The notes under the pieces were generated by a model that had not been told where the DNA came from, made no database searches, and saw only the letters and a list, made by a program, of their open reading frames with translations. A stretch of 64,000 bases of DNA from positions 1-64,000 of the forward strand of contig CAWHYL010000004.1 in assembly GCA_963833655.1 (NCBI GenBank), in the 5' to 3' direction. Below are positions 7,913 to 16,740 of the stretch, one piece after another. The DNA comes from 3-1-20CM-4-69-9 sp963833655 (GTDB taxonomy: Bacteria > Actinomycetota > Thermoleophilia > Gaiellales > Gaiellaceae). The position numbers were made by a program, and so were the translations under genes. The stretch's first letter is position 1. Every line of letters starts with the position of its first letter.

Positions 7913-9534
7913 GCGAGAACCTTGCCGATCCGGTGGTGCCAGAACCGCCACCAGCCGTAGAGGCCCGGATGATCACTGCCACCTTCGACGGCGATACCGA
8001 GGAGATCCGTGTGCGTGGACTGCTTGAACTTCCGGTGCGTCCAGACCATGACGACGTTGTTGCCCTGGAAGTAGCAGAAGCGGGAGCCGCCCGGTTTCGG
8101 TGCCGCGCCGGGGGCAGAAGGGTTGTGGAGCCAGGTTCCCTCGCCGCCCCAGCTGAGGCCAGTACAGCGCCCGAAGTTGCGCTTCACTTCGTGGCGACGC
8201 CGCTCAGCCTCGTACGCACGCTGGACGGCCGCGCCGCTGGCGAAGGCCGACAGCTCGAGGCGGTCCGGACTGAAAGTCGTCGCGCCCTTGCGCTGAAGGC
8301 AGACAGCTGACTCGACCGCGCCGGGGCGCGGCGACATCGTCTTGCACGTCTCCCATACCGGAGCGGGGACGAGCGCCGAGAGAGGATGGATGACAGGCCT
8401 CTTGACCGCTGCGGCCGGCGTACCAGCTTGATCGTTTCGCGTCAGGAAGTAGACGACGGCCCCCGATGCCGAGGCGGCAACGAGAACGAGCACCAACATC
8501 ATGAGCAGAAGCTTCATCGGCGTCAGCTGGAAGGCGTGCGACGACGTTTCGCTTTGTCGAGCCGGAGGCTCCGCGGCCGCTGCGCCGGCGCCGTCTTGCG
8601 CGTTGGAATCGGGAGGCCGCGCAATAGGGGGGTCCGTCGAGGCGATGGTCGGCGCCGGCGGACGTGCACTCTCGAGACGGCGCGCCGCTCCGCTCGCCGC
8701 GTTGCGTGCGGCATGGACGAGATCTCCGCACGAGTGAAACCGTTCGGCGGGATCCTTCGCGAGCGCCGTCGCGATCACACCGTCGAACGCATGCGGCAAT
8801 TCCGGACGAACTCGCGTCACCGACGGCGGCGGGTCGACGAGGTGGGCATGCAGCACGGCGTGCTCGGTGCCGTGCGCGAACGGCGGGTTCGCAGTGAGGC
8901 ACTCGTACAGGACGCAGCCCAACGCGTAGACATCGGTGCGGGCGTCGACCGGCCCTCCCTCGATCTGCTCGGGTGCGGCGTATTCGACAGTTCCGAGGAA
9001 ATGGCCCGTGGAGGTCAAGCCGCGTGCCGTCGTCTGCTTGGCAACGCCGAAGTCGGTCAGATAGGCGTGGTCGGTGGTCTCCTCGAGGAGGATGTTCCCG
9101 GGCTTCACGTCACGATGGACGAGCGAATTGGCGTGCGCCGCGTCGAGCGCGCTGGCCACCTGCTCGATCAGGAAGATCGTCCGGCCGACTCCGAGGATCC
9201 CGCGCTTGAGAACCTCTTTGAGATCCGGCCCTTCGACGAAGCGCATCGCGATGTAGAGGAGGCCATCGTCCTCGCCGGCGTCGTAGATCGGGATGATGTT
9301 CGGATGATCGATCGCGGCGGCGATTTGCGACTCACGCACGAACCGCTCGCGGAATTGCTCGTCCCACGCCAGCTCTGTCGTCAGCAGCTTGAGGGCGACC
9401 TTTCGCCCCAGGCGAACCTGCTCGGCGACGTAGACAACGCTCATGCCGCCGCGACCGAGGACCGACTCGATCCGGAACCCCGCAACCTGCGTGCCGATTC
9501 TCGTACGAGAGGCCATCGCGTCGAGTCCGTCCAT
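7909..9534 (-). CDS. transmembrane Ser/Thr protein kinase (PknB-like)
   Basis: A Hanks-type kinase of 541 aa. The kinase domain (about 17-280) has the Gly loop GRGGMSVVY, Lys in VALKLL, HRDVKPGNIL and DFGVAK, all intact. A Pro/Ala-rich linker leads to one membrane helix (about 343-365). An extracytoplasmic C-terminal domain of about 170 aa follows with four visible cysteines, which may form disulfides; it has no PASTA repeats. The start could be the ATG at 9534 or the in-frame ATG at 9516. The gene is coupled to the downstream FHA-cyclase gene by a 4-bp overlap, suggesting a signalling pair. Confidence 0.93.
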   Translation of the reverse strand: MDGLDAMASRTRIGTQVAGFRIESVLGRGGMSVVYVAEQVRLGRKVALKLLTTELAWDEQFRERFVRESQIAAAIDHPNIIPIYDAGEDDGLLYIAMRFVEGPDLKEVLKRGILGVGRTIFLIEQVASALDAAHANSLVHRDVKPGNILLEETTDHAYLTDFGVAKQTTARGLTSTGHFLGTVEYAAPEQIEGGPVDARTDVYALGCVLYECLTANPPFAHGTEHAVLHAHLVDPPPSVTRVRPELPHAFDGVIATALAKDPAERFHSCGDLVHAARNAASGAARRLESARPPAPTIASTDPPIARPPDSNAQDGAGAAAAEPPARQSETSSHAFQLTPMKLLLMMLVLVLVAASASGAVVYFLTRNDQAGTPAAAVKRPVIHPLSALVPAPVWETCKTMSPRPGAVESAVCLQRKGATTFSPDRLELSAFASGAAVQRAYEAERRRHEVKRNFGRCTGLSWGGEGTWLHNPSAPGAAPKPGGSRFCYFQGNNVVMVWTHRKFKQSTHTDLLGIAVEGGSDHPGLYGWWRFWHHRIGKVLA

Positions 9535-9965
9535 TATCCGTCCCTCAGCGAAGAAGTCCTAGCCCGCCGACCCGGGTGATGGCGACCCATGTAGTCAGGA
9601 CGCTGCGCCGGCCAAGCCTCTTCCGCGGGACGATCATCGCCGGCAAGCCGTGACGTTCTACCTACGGTGCTACCAAACTGAGCGAGACTCACGGAACGGA
9701 GGCCACCTGAGACCGCTTGAACAAGCGGCATGAGCCCTAACAACCCTCACCGTTGCGTTATCGCACCCAGGAGGTCGCCGGTTCGAGTCCGGCTAGCTCC
9801 ATAAGGCGATGCCTGCATCTGAGTGTTTTGGCTTGCACACGGGCCAATCGTGCTCAGAGTAAATCGCCGCTCGTCGAGCGAGGAAGCGCCGGACTCAGAC
9901 GGGGGGTTTTGGAACGGCGCCCGCTCGCTACGGCGATTACGTCCCGGCTCTCGCCAGAGTACGCG
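9535..9965. other. gap holding repeat copy 3
   Basis: Repeat copy 3 occupies 9658-9801. The flanks (9535-9657 and 9802-9965) show no convincing gene. A G-run followed by TTTT (GGGGGGTTTT, near 9901-9910) has no clear stem. Confidence 0.5.
9658..9801 (+). repeat. tRNA-like 144-bp repeat, copy 3
   Basis: A complete copy with the best central hairpin of the set: CCGCTTG, loop AA, CAAGCGG at 9713-9728. The 5' block has CTACC and GTGCTACCAAACTGAGC; the 3' T-arm block is identical to copies 1 and 2. The reverse complement of the 5' block reads like a tRNA D-arm (GCTCAGTTTGGTAGCAC). Confidence 0.88.
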
Positions 9966-10379
9966 CTATGTGTTGAGGGCTGTTGCGGCCTGTTCGAACT
10001 GGTCTTCGCGCACGTAGATGAGGTAGCCGAACGTGCCTCGTCCGTCGCTCACGCCGGATGAGGCGAAGATGTCGATGCCTGCCCTGACGAGCTGCTCGTG
10101 GACGTTCGCGAGTGCGCCTAACTCGTCGTCACCCTGAACGATGAAGGCGTGGTATGGGCCATCCAGCCGTAGCCCGGCGCTCGTTGCCTGAGCGGTGAGC
10201 TTCCGACCATCGGTCGGAACGAGTGTGAACTGTGCCAGGGCCGGCCCGCTCGGCACGGCGGTGAACGCGAGGAGGTCGACTCCGAGTTCGGCGAGTTGGG
10301 ATAGGAAGCGATAGGCGGCGCCCAACTCGTCGCGCACGTTGGCGTAGTAGTACTCCACGCTCCGAATCGTGAAAGCCAC
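9966..10379 (-). CDS. ACT-domain-like protein
   Basis: A 137-aa protein with two ACT-like halves: residues about 1-70 (VEYYYANVRDELGAAYRFL, then LLAFTAVPSG) and about 75-137 (GPYHAFIVQGDDELGALAN, then GIDIFASSGVSDG). ACT domains usually sense amino acids, and tandem small ACT proteins often act as regulators. No enzyme domain is attached. The start codon is GTG with a GAGGAA site upstream. A TATA-rich stretch at 10390-10395 lies in the 21-bp gap to the divergent methyltransferase gene and may serve as its -10. Confidence 0.75.
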   Translation of the reverse strand: MAFTIRSVEYYYANVRDELGAAYRFLSQLAELGVDLLAFTAVPSGPALAQFTLVPTDGRKLTAQATSAGLRLDGPYHAFIVQGDDELGALANVHEQLVRAGIDIFASSGVSDGRGTFGYLIYVREDQFEQAATALNT

Positions 10380-10400
10380 TGTTCCTCGCTATACAGGTTC

Positions 10401-11405
10401 TTGACGGTGACGCTAGCCGACGAGAGAGCTCAGTGCTCATCCACGCCACACCTGACTTCGGCGCGTGGGGAGTACCTCATCTCCCGCGCTTTCTCAAGGC
10501 TGCCAATGCTCGGACCGAGGCAGCTCGCCGAGGCGTACCTTGTTGGTGCGCTCTGGTGGTACTCGGCGAGCGTGCTGTATCCGGCGCGACTCCTGAGGTG
10601 GGGCGGCATCAGTGTCGTCGGCGACCCTGTCGGGGAGGAGCCGGTGGGACTGCCGCGTCCGGGTCTCGGGCGGCGCTTCTCCAAGACCTGCCGTGAACCG
10701 GTTCTGCTCGACGAGCCCAGTGAGCATGGTCATCTGGTAGAGGAGTTCGACGAGCTGGCCGAGTTCTACGAGTTGCTCGTGAGACCGTTTTCGACGCCGA
10801 TCTTCGACGAGGCGCTCCTGGTGATCCGGCGCTACCTGGCGCCCGATTCGCGGGTCCTCGACGTCGGCTGTGGCCCCGGCCGCGAGCTCCGGCGCGTGGC
10901 CGCGCTCCTTCCGCAGGGCGAAGCGGTCGGGGTCGATCTGGCCGCTGGCATGGTTCACATGGCGCATGCGGCGGCTCGCGAGCTGGCGCTCGACCACTGC
11001 GCTTTCTTCCAGGCCGACGTCTGCAACCTGCCCCGTCGTTTCGACGGAGCGTTCGATCTCGTTTACAGCTGCCTCGCCCACCACCACTATCCCGACCCGG
11101 CTGCCGCGGCGGCTGGTGTGCTGAGGTGCCTACGGCCAGGCGGCACCTACTGTGTCATCGATCCCGGGCCTGCGTGGTTCAACGCGCTCAGCGCGCCGCT
11201 CGGGCGAATCGCCGATCCCGGCTGGATCGGCTGGAAGACCCCGCGGGAGTTCCGGGCGCTTTTCGACGCGGCGGGGTTCACCCGCACATGCTGGATCCCT
11301 CTTCTCCCCGGCTTCGGGATCGCCATCGCTCAGAAGCACGCCCACTCGCCGCGATTCAGCCGAGAGTCAAAGCGCGAGGGCCCGCAAGAAGGGCGAGCGA
11401 AATGA
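10401..11405 (+). CDS. class I SAM-dependent methyltransferase
   Basis: The C-terminal 220 aa form a Rossmann methyltransferase: motif I VLDVGCGPGRE, motif II acidic end GVDLAAGM, motif III QADVCNLP, and the post-III LRPGGTYCVIDPG. The first ~110 residues do not look like the family (Arg/Pro/Gly-rich, several Cys), so the true start is uncertain. TTG at 10401, GTG at 10407 and an internal ATG at 10506 are all in frame. The substrate is unknown. It is divergent from the ACT gene. Confidence 0.8.
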   Translation: MTVTLADERAQCSSTPHLTSARGEYLISRAFSRLPMLGPRQLAEAYLVGALWWYSASVLYPARLLRWGGISVVGDPVGEEPVGLPRPGLGRRFSKTCREPVLLDEPSEHGHLVEEFDELAEFYELLVRPFSTPIFDEALLVIRRYLAPDSRVLDVGCGPGRELRRVAALLPQGEAVGVDLAAGMVHMAHAAARELALDHCAFFQADVCNLPRRFDGAFDLVYSCLAHHHYPDPAAAAAGVLRCLRPGGTYCVIDPGPAWFNALSAPLGRIADPGWIGWKTPREFRALFDAAGFTRTCWIPLLPGFGIAIAQKHAHSPRFSRESKREGPQEGRAK

Positions 11406-11757
11406 CATCTGCGAAGCACCGCGGAGATGCGACCTCGTGACGCGTTCACACGCGGGCTGGGGCTCCGCCGGGCTTCATGACGGTGCCTTCTCAAAAGCGC
11501 GACCCCTCCGGGCCCCCGAGACTCCTACGGCGGCGACGGAGGACGCCGGGATGCGCATGCGCTACCGGCTTCGACCACAATCGAAGCAGCGCGTGGCGCT
11601 TTGCGGACTCCACGCGGGCTCATGGGCTGCTGCGGCGTCTCGCAGGAGTCTTTGACCGCTCGTCGGTCTCGTTCGACAGGACGCTCAACGAAGTCCGCGC
11701 TCGCGCGGAATGGGAGTCTCGCTCGCGCGAGATCTACTCGGCGTTCTTTCATGTGCG
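11406..11757. other. gap; possible fragment of a small gene only
   Basis: An open plus frame near 11630-11761 ends in a natural-looking stretch (VRARAEWESRSREIYSAFF), but there is no plausible start or ribosome binding site and it runs into the next gene's end. I do not call it. Confidence 0.3.
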
Positions 11758-12654
11758 TTAGCGCGGCCGCACACGCCGCGCCGCTTCCGCATTCAGTTCG
11801 GCGCCGAGCAGCAAAGCGAGCGAGGTCAGCCACAGCCAGACCAGCGTGACGATCACGGCCGACAACGATCCCCAGGTCTTGTTGTAGCTGTCGAAGGTCG
11901 CAGTGAATAAGGCGAAGCCGCCCGAGGAGACGACCCAGAGCACGGTTGCGAGCAGGCCACCGGGAATGAGCTCGCGCCAAGAAGGTCGCTCTACGGGTGC
12001 GAGCCAGAGCATCACTGTGATGATCGCGAGCAGCGCGCCGATCAGCAGCGGCCACTCCGCCGCCCACCAGATCCAACCGACGAGCGACTCGTGGTGCGTC
12101 GCGCGGCCGAGCCATCCCGACAGCGTCGGTCCGAAGACCAGGAGGCCTGTGACCATGACGAGCGCGAGCAGGAAGCAGAGGACGAGCTTGAATGCGATCC
12201 ATCGTCGACGCAGGAACGAGCGGGGATCGCGTACGCCGTACGCGGTGGAGATCTCGATCATGAACGCGCTCATCGCGCCTGTCAGCGACCAGAGTGCGAG
12301 CAACGTGCCGATGACGATCAACAGCACGCTCGTGTGCGTTCTCGAGTTGATCTGTTTCAGGCTCGAGCCGAACAGGTCGAGCGCCTGCGCCGGAACTGCC
12401 CCTTCCAGGCTGGAGAGCAGGCTGTCGATTGCCCCCGCGTCCGTCGTGAGCGTGAAGATGCCCACGGCGACCAAGAGGAGCGAGGGAATCGCGAAGAAGG
12501 TCGAGTAGGCGAGCGCCGACGCGAGGAGCGTTACGTGGTTGCCGAGCGCGGACCTGGCAGCAGCAACGCCGATCTCCCACCACTCGCGCATGCGGAGGTC
12601 GCGCAGGCGCCCGACAGTCTCGTGCTCCACTCCGGCAAGGGCCTCGCCCTGCAT
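11758..12654 (-). CDS. YihY/BrkB-family integral membrane protein
   Basis: A 298-aa protein with about six hydrophobic helices and family signatures: ALAYSTFFAIPSLLLVAVG near the N-terminus, the loop AYGVRDPRSFLRRRW, and a C-terminal YNKTWGSLSAVIVTLVWLWL. The family was long annotated as RNase BN or a serum-resistance factor; its role is still unclear and it is probably a transporter or envelope protein. Length is normal. The start is uncertain; other in-frame starts lie downstream. Confidence 0.9.
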   Translation of the reverse strand: MQGEALAGVEHETVGRLRDLRMREWWEIGVAAARSALGNHVTLLASALAYSTFFAIPSLLLVAVGIFTLTTDAGAIDSLLSSLEGAVPAQALDLFGSSLKQINSRTHTSVLLIVIGTLLALWSLTGAMSAFMIEISTAYGVRDPRSFLRRRWIAFKLVLCFLLALVMVTGLLVFGPTLSGWLGRATHHESLVGWIWWAAEWPLLIGALLAIITVMLWLAPVERPSWRELIPGGLLATVLWVVSSGGFALFTATFDSYNKTWGSLSAVIVTLVWLWLTSLALLLGAELNAEAARRVRPR

Positions 12655-12934
12655 GTCCCGATTGTCGTGGTTCCCCTCAGACGAGGCGGCTGGTCAGCGC
12701 GCTTCCTCTTCGGCGGTGCGCTCGGCAGTCGAGATCGCCTCGAGCCGCTCGTCCGGTATGGGCCGGCCGCTTTCGACTGAGAGGCCGTCCGTGCCGGCCG
12801 CAAGAGGCGCCTCGGCGCGGTCGACTGCGGCAACGCGATTCTCCTCGGTCGGTTGCGATTTACCCGGTGGCGCCTACATCTTCCGCCACCCACGCAACGG
12901 TTGGCCAACGGGGAGGGTGTCTCTAAACTCGACG

Positions 12935-13474
12935 GTGGTGCGTCCGTTAATCGCATTTTGGGCACTGGTCGCGGCGGTCTTGACCCTTTTCGCCACCGGT
13001 TGCGGCAAGAGCTCGGATACCAAGTCGAACGAGGCTTACGCGGACAGCGTCTGCAGCGCCGTTGGCACCTGGAAACAGCAAATCCAGAGCATCGGCACCA
13101 GCCTGAGCAGCGGAGGTTTTACGAAGGACTCGATTCAGGCAGCTCTGACGAAGGCTGAGTCCGAGACCAAGACGATGGTGACGCAGATAAAGGCCGTGCC
13201 GCCGCCGGATACCTCCGAGGGCAAGGCGGCCAAGCAACAGCTCGACCAGCTCACCACCGACGTGAACAGCACCGTTGAAGCTGCCAAGTCCGCCGGGGCC
13301 CAGCTCGAAGGGAACGCCTCCGCTTCGAGCATCGCGACGGCGGTTGCGGCACTCGCACCGCAGCTGAAGAGCCTCGCGCGTGAGGCCAAGTCGGCCTTCG
13401 ACACACTGAAGACCGCTGGCGGCTCGCTCGGCTCCGCGTTCAAGAACACCGACTCTTGCAAGAACCTGGGTTAG
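12935..13474 (+). CDS. predicted lipoprotein, mostly helical
   Basis: A 179-aa protein. GTG at 12935 or 12938 gives a short basic start, a hydrophobic run and the lipobox ATGC (FATGCGKSS), so the mature protein would be lipid-anchored at Cys. The rest is Ala/Lys/Gln-rich amphipathic helix with no enzyme motif. Two later cysteines (DSVCSAV and DSCKN near the C-terminus) may pair. Function is unknown. GGGAGG at 12911-12916 is rather far from the GTG. Confidence 0.75.
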   Translation: MVRPLIAFWALVAAVLTLFATGCGKSSDTKSNEAYADSVCSAVGTWKQQIQSIGTSLSSGGFTKDSIQAALTKAESETKTMVTQIKAVPPPDTSEGKAAKQQLDQLTTDVNSTVEAAKSAGAQLEGNASASSIATAVAALAPQLKSLAREAKSAFDTLKTAGGSLGSAFKNTDSCKNLG

Positions 13475-13994
13475 CCGGCGCGCGCAGCCGGTCGTTTCCA
13501 GCGCGCAAGTCCACCAGCGAACGCGGTTGCCGCAGAAATGGCGGTTCGTGAAGTGCGCGCCACGGCCGGGTGACGTGCACGGACGTCTTGGTCCTCGAGC
13601 AAGCCCGTTCTACCGACCGTGCTACCAAACTGGCAGAACCTCCGAGAACTGGCGGCATCTCAAAAGGCTTGAACAAGTGCGGCAAGCGCGAGCGAATGAC
13701 CCCACGCCGTTATCCCACCCAGGAGGTCGCCGGTTCGAGTCCGGCTAGCTCCATCAACGATTTTCCTGCAAAGCCGATACGCGAGCCCCGCACGACTTCC
13801 TGAACCGCCTCCACGATCTACTTACGCGCTCCCTTAACTCTGGGGGTTCTTGTGCGTAGACGGTGTCCTCCGACTACCACGACCCACAGTGCAGACGCTC
13901 CTTCGGTCGAGCACGCGCGGATGCCAAGCGAGGCTGCAGACCGGTTGCGGATGTGCCACCCTTCCGGCTCCCATTTAGGAGAGGGGGAGAGATC
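13475..13994. other. gap holding repeat copy 4 and a promoter region
   Basis: Copy 4 lies at 13610-13753. From 13754 to 13994 there is no convincing gene. The frame of the next gene is open here, but the composition becomes natural only after the GTG at 13995, which follows a purine-rich AGGAGAGGGGGAGA site. Confidence 0.5.
13610..13753 (+). repeat. tRNA-like 144-bp repeat, copy 4
   Basis: A complete copy with CTACCGACCGTGCTACC at the 5' end and the T-arm block at the 3' end. The central hairpin is weaker (GCTTG, loop AA, CAAGT, with one G-U pair). One base in the 3' block differs (TCCCACCC for TCGCACCC). Confidence 0.85.
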
Positions 13995-15653
13995 GTGAAG
14001 AAAGTCCTCTTAGCGCTCGCGGCGCTCGGCGTGCTCACGAGCGCGGGGTCAGCGTCCGCGGCATGGAGCCTCGTCGGGACGAACGCCGTCGCCAGCAGTC
14101 CGGTGGCGGGCGGCGGCTATCCCGTCCCGCCGGGCTCGACGAAGCCGCTTCCCGGCACGTGTGGGCCGCAGATGCTGAACTCGAACCACTCGGAGTCGTG
14201 GCTCGCCGTGAAGCCCGGCACCGAAGACATCGTCGGCGACTCGAAGTTTTTCATCGGCAAATGGAGCACGTTCTACGACTTCCACCTCGGCTCGTACACC
14301 ATCCTCAACGGCTCGCCGGTGTCGAACAACCAGGTGCAGGGCTACGAGTGCACCACGGTCGGCACGCAGGACATGCCGCCGAGCTGGACGATGAACACCG
14401 ACCCGAACGTCGACTGGGACACGCAGGGCCGCGCCTACATGACGACCCTGCCCTTCAACGCGTTCTGGGAGGGTGGCCTGCACCCGAACGGCGAGGTCGA
14501 CGTGTCGTACTCGGACGACATGGGCGCCCACTGGGTGAAGGGGAACGGCGGCAAGGCGCTCGACTCGACGAACAACCAGACGAGCCTCACGCTGGGCCAC
14601 GTCGAGGACAAGGAATGGATCGCCGTCAACCACATCTTCGGAAGCGTGAACCAGGACCACGTCTACGCGATGTGGACGACCTTCAACGGCGCGTCCGGTG
14701 GCAGCAAGATCATGGTTGCCGTCTCGCGCGACCGGGGGCAGACGTTCTCGAAGGCCGTCCAGCTGACGAAGCCTTCGGCGACGACCCCGGCGAACACCTA
14801 CGTCTATCCGTCGGTCGGTTCGGACGGCACGGTCTACGTCGCCTTCGTCAGCGGGTTCGACACGACGAACAAGAACCGGGTCGGCCACGTCTACGTGACG
14901 AAGTCAGTCGACGACGGCATCACATGGACCCCGTTCACGCTCGCGGCGACCCCGATCGAGAACCCGAACGGCTACTTCCCGCCGACGAACTTCCGGGACG
15001 GGATCATCGAGAACTTCGCCGCCAGCCCGACCTACCCGGGCCACGTTTATCTGACGTACGAGAACTGGGATCCGGTGGCGAACCACTCCGACGTCTACTT
15101 CACGCAGTCGACGGACGGCGGCCTCACGTGGTCGGCGCCGTCGCTCGTGAACGACGACGGCGATCCGTCGACCGACCAGTTCCAGCCCTCGGTCGCGGCC
15201 GGCCCCGGCGGCGCGGTCGCGGTCGCGTTCTACGACCGGCGCGAGCTGTGCCCATCGGATCCGTCGATCATCCCGGCGCACGTGGGCGCGGCGAATACGT
15301 GCATCAACGTCTCGCTCCAGCCCTACAAGGACAGCGGGACGGCGGCTGGCGCGGTTCCGGTCGGCGGTAACGTGCGGGTCTCGCAGTTCGCGTGGGATCC
15401 GGACCAGCCGGCGCAGAAGGTGGACGGGATCTCGCAGTACCCGTGCGCCGGGCACAACGACCCGTGCCCGACCGGTCGCGGCTTCATCGGCGACTACTTC
15501 GGGCTCGCGATCTCGAACTCGAGCATCTACACCCTCTCTGTCTCCACCCACTACCCGGGCGCGGGCGTGACCGCGGACGGTGGCGGACCCGTCTATTACC
15601 AGCAGCAGGTGCTGGGCAAGGTTCCGCGTTCCACCTTCGGCGCGGGCTTCTAA
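13995..15653 (+). CDS. secreted Asp-box (BNR) beta-propeller protein, sialidase-like fold
   Basis: A 552-aa exported protein. The signal peptide is KKVLLALAALGVLTSAGSA, cleaved near ASAAW. Several Asp-boxes are visible: SYSDDMGAHW, SRDRGQTF, SVDDGITW and STDGGLTW, the S-x-D-x-G-x-T-W turn of propeller proteins. The Arg triad of true sialidases is not obvious, so glycosidase activity is not claimed. It resembles the protein at 59139-60926 in layout, sharing DKEWIAV and a C-terminal GDY block. The GTG start is chosen for the signal peptide and the ribosome binding site. Confidence 0.82.
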   Translation: MKKVLLALAALGVLTSAGSASAAWSLVGTNAVASSPVAGGGYPVPPGSTKPLPGTCGPQMLNSNHSESWLAVKPGTEDIVGDSKFFIGKWSTFYDFHLGSYTILNGSPVSNNQVQGYECTTVGTQDMPPSWTMNTDPNVDWDTQGRAYMTTLPFNAFWEGGLHPNGEVDVSYSDDMGAHWVKGNGGKALDSTNNQTSLTLGHVEDKEWIAVNHIFGSVNQDHVYAMWTTFNGASGGSKIMVAVSRDRGQTFSKAVQLTKPSATTPANTYVYPSVGSDGTVYVAFVSGFDTTNKNRVGHVYVTKSVDDGITWTPFTLAATPIENPNGYFPPTNFRDGIIENFAASPTYPGHVYLTYENWDPVANHSDVYFTQSTDGGLTWSAPSLVNDDGDPSTDQFQPSVAAGPGGAVAVAFYDRRELCPSDPSIIPAHVGAANTCINVSLQPYKDSGTAAGAVPVGGNVRVSQFAWDPDQPAQKVDGISQYPCAGHNDPCPTGRGFIGDYFGLAISNSSIYTLSVSTHYPGAGVTADGGGPVYYQQQVLGKVPRSTFGAGF

Positions 15654-15664
15654 TCGAATCTCGG

Positions 15665-15692
15665 AGGGGCCGTGCCGTGCGGTGCGGCCCCT
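15665..15692 (+). terminator. hairpin after the Asp-box protein gene
   Basis: A perfect 8-bp stem AGGGGCCG/CGGCCCCT with a 12-nt loop lies 12 bp after the stop codon. There is no T-run after it, so termination by this hairpin alone is uncertain. Confidence 0.55.
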
Positions 15693-15802
15693 GGTCGTGC
15701 GACGGGCCACAGCGATCTGCCGTAGCAGCTTCGGGAGTACCATTACTCTGATTAGTGTCGGGATGGCTGGCGACCCGACTAAGTGAACGGAAGGACGCAG
15801 CC

Positions 15803-16720
15803 ATGAGCTATCGCACGCACTCGCTATTCGGGGGGCTGCTGCTTGTCGCGCTCGCTGCCTTGATCGCAGCGGGCTGCGGAGGCAGCAGCAAGAAAAGCAC
15901 GGCGACCACGACGACCGGCAACACCACGGGCGCTGCCGCGGGGATGAACAGCACGATTGCCGCTGAGGTGCCTGCCAAGATCAAGTCGAAGGGCACCCTC
16001 ACGGTGGCGACCGACGCCACGTATCCGCCGAACGAGTTCGTGGGATCGAACGGCAAGACGCTTACGGGCTGGGACGTCGAACTCGGGCAGCAGCTCGGCA
16101 AGGTCATGGGGCTCAACTGGAAGTTCGTCAATGCCAGCTTCGACACGATCATCCCGGGCTTGCAGTCCGGCAAGTACGACATCGGCATGTCGTCGTTCAC
16201 GGACACGAAAGAGCGCCAGAAGGTCGTCGACTTCGTCACCTACTTCTCGGCCGGCACCGCCTTCTACGTGAAGTCTGGAGGCCCCACCGTCAACTCCCTC
16301 GCAGATCTCTGCGGCCACTCCGTCGGAGTCGAGCGCGGGACGACACAGGCGTCCGACGCAACGGCCCAAAACACCAAGTGCAAGAAGGCCGGGAAACCGG
16401 GCGTCGGCGTGCACGTCTATCCCGACCAGAACGCCGCCAACCTCGCGATCCAAAGCGGACGCCAGCAGGTGGGCATGGCTGACTCCCCAGTCGCGGCGTA
16501 CATCGTCAAGCAGTCCAGCGGGAACTTCAAGCTGACGGGGAAGCCATACAACACGGCCCCGTACGGCATCGCTATCTCGAAGGGCAACGGCATGACTAAA
16601 CCAATCCTCGCCGCGTTGAAAGAGCTGATGACCAACGGCATGTACATGTCGCTCCTGAAAAAGTGGAACGTCCAGCAAGGGGCGATCAACAACCCAACGA
16701 TCAACGGCGCAATCAGCTAG
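15803..16720 (+). CDS. polar amino-acid ABC transporter substrate-binding lipoprotein
   Basis: A 305-aa family-3 binding protein. ATG at 15803 follows a GGAAGGA site and opens a lipoprotein signal ending in the lipobox IAAGC. Family segments follow: GTLTVATDATYPPNEF, GWDVELGQQLGKVMG, MSSFTDTKERQKVVDFVTY and VGVERGTTQASD. It would capture an amino acid or similar solute and pass it to the permease encoded 20 bp downstream. The ligand cannot be predicted. Confidence 0.93.
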   Translation: MSYRTHSLFGGLLLVALAALIAAGCGGSSKKSTATTTTGNTTGAAAGMNSTIAAEVPAKIKSKGTLTVATDATYPPNEFVGSNGKTLTGWDVELGQQLGKVMGLNWKFVNASFDTIIPGLQSGKYDIGMSSFTDTKERQKVVDFVTYFSAGTAFYVKSGGPTVNSLADLCGHSVGVERGTTQASDATAQNTKCKKAGKPGVGVHVYPDQNAANLAIQSGRQQVGMADSPVAAYIVKQSSGNFKLTGKPYNTAPYGIAISKGNGMTKPILAALKELMTNGMYMSLLKKWNVQQGAINNPTINGAIS

Positions 16721-16740
16721 CCACTGCCGGGCTCTGAGGG

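Noticed and set aside
11477..11761. Small gene ending in VRARAEWESRSREIYSAFF
   Set aside because: The C-terminal part looks natural, but the N-terminal part does not, and there is no start signal; it overlaps the next gene's end.
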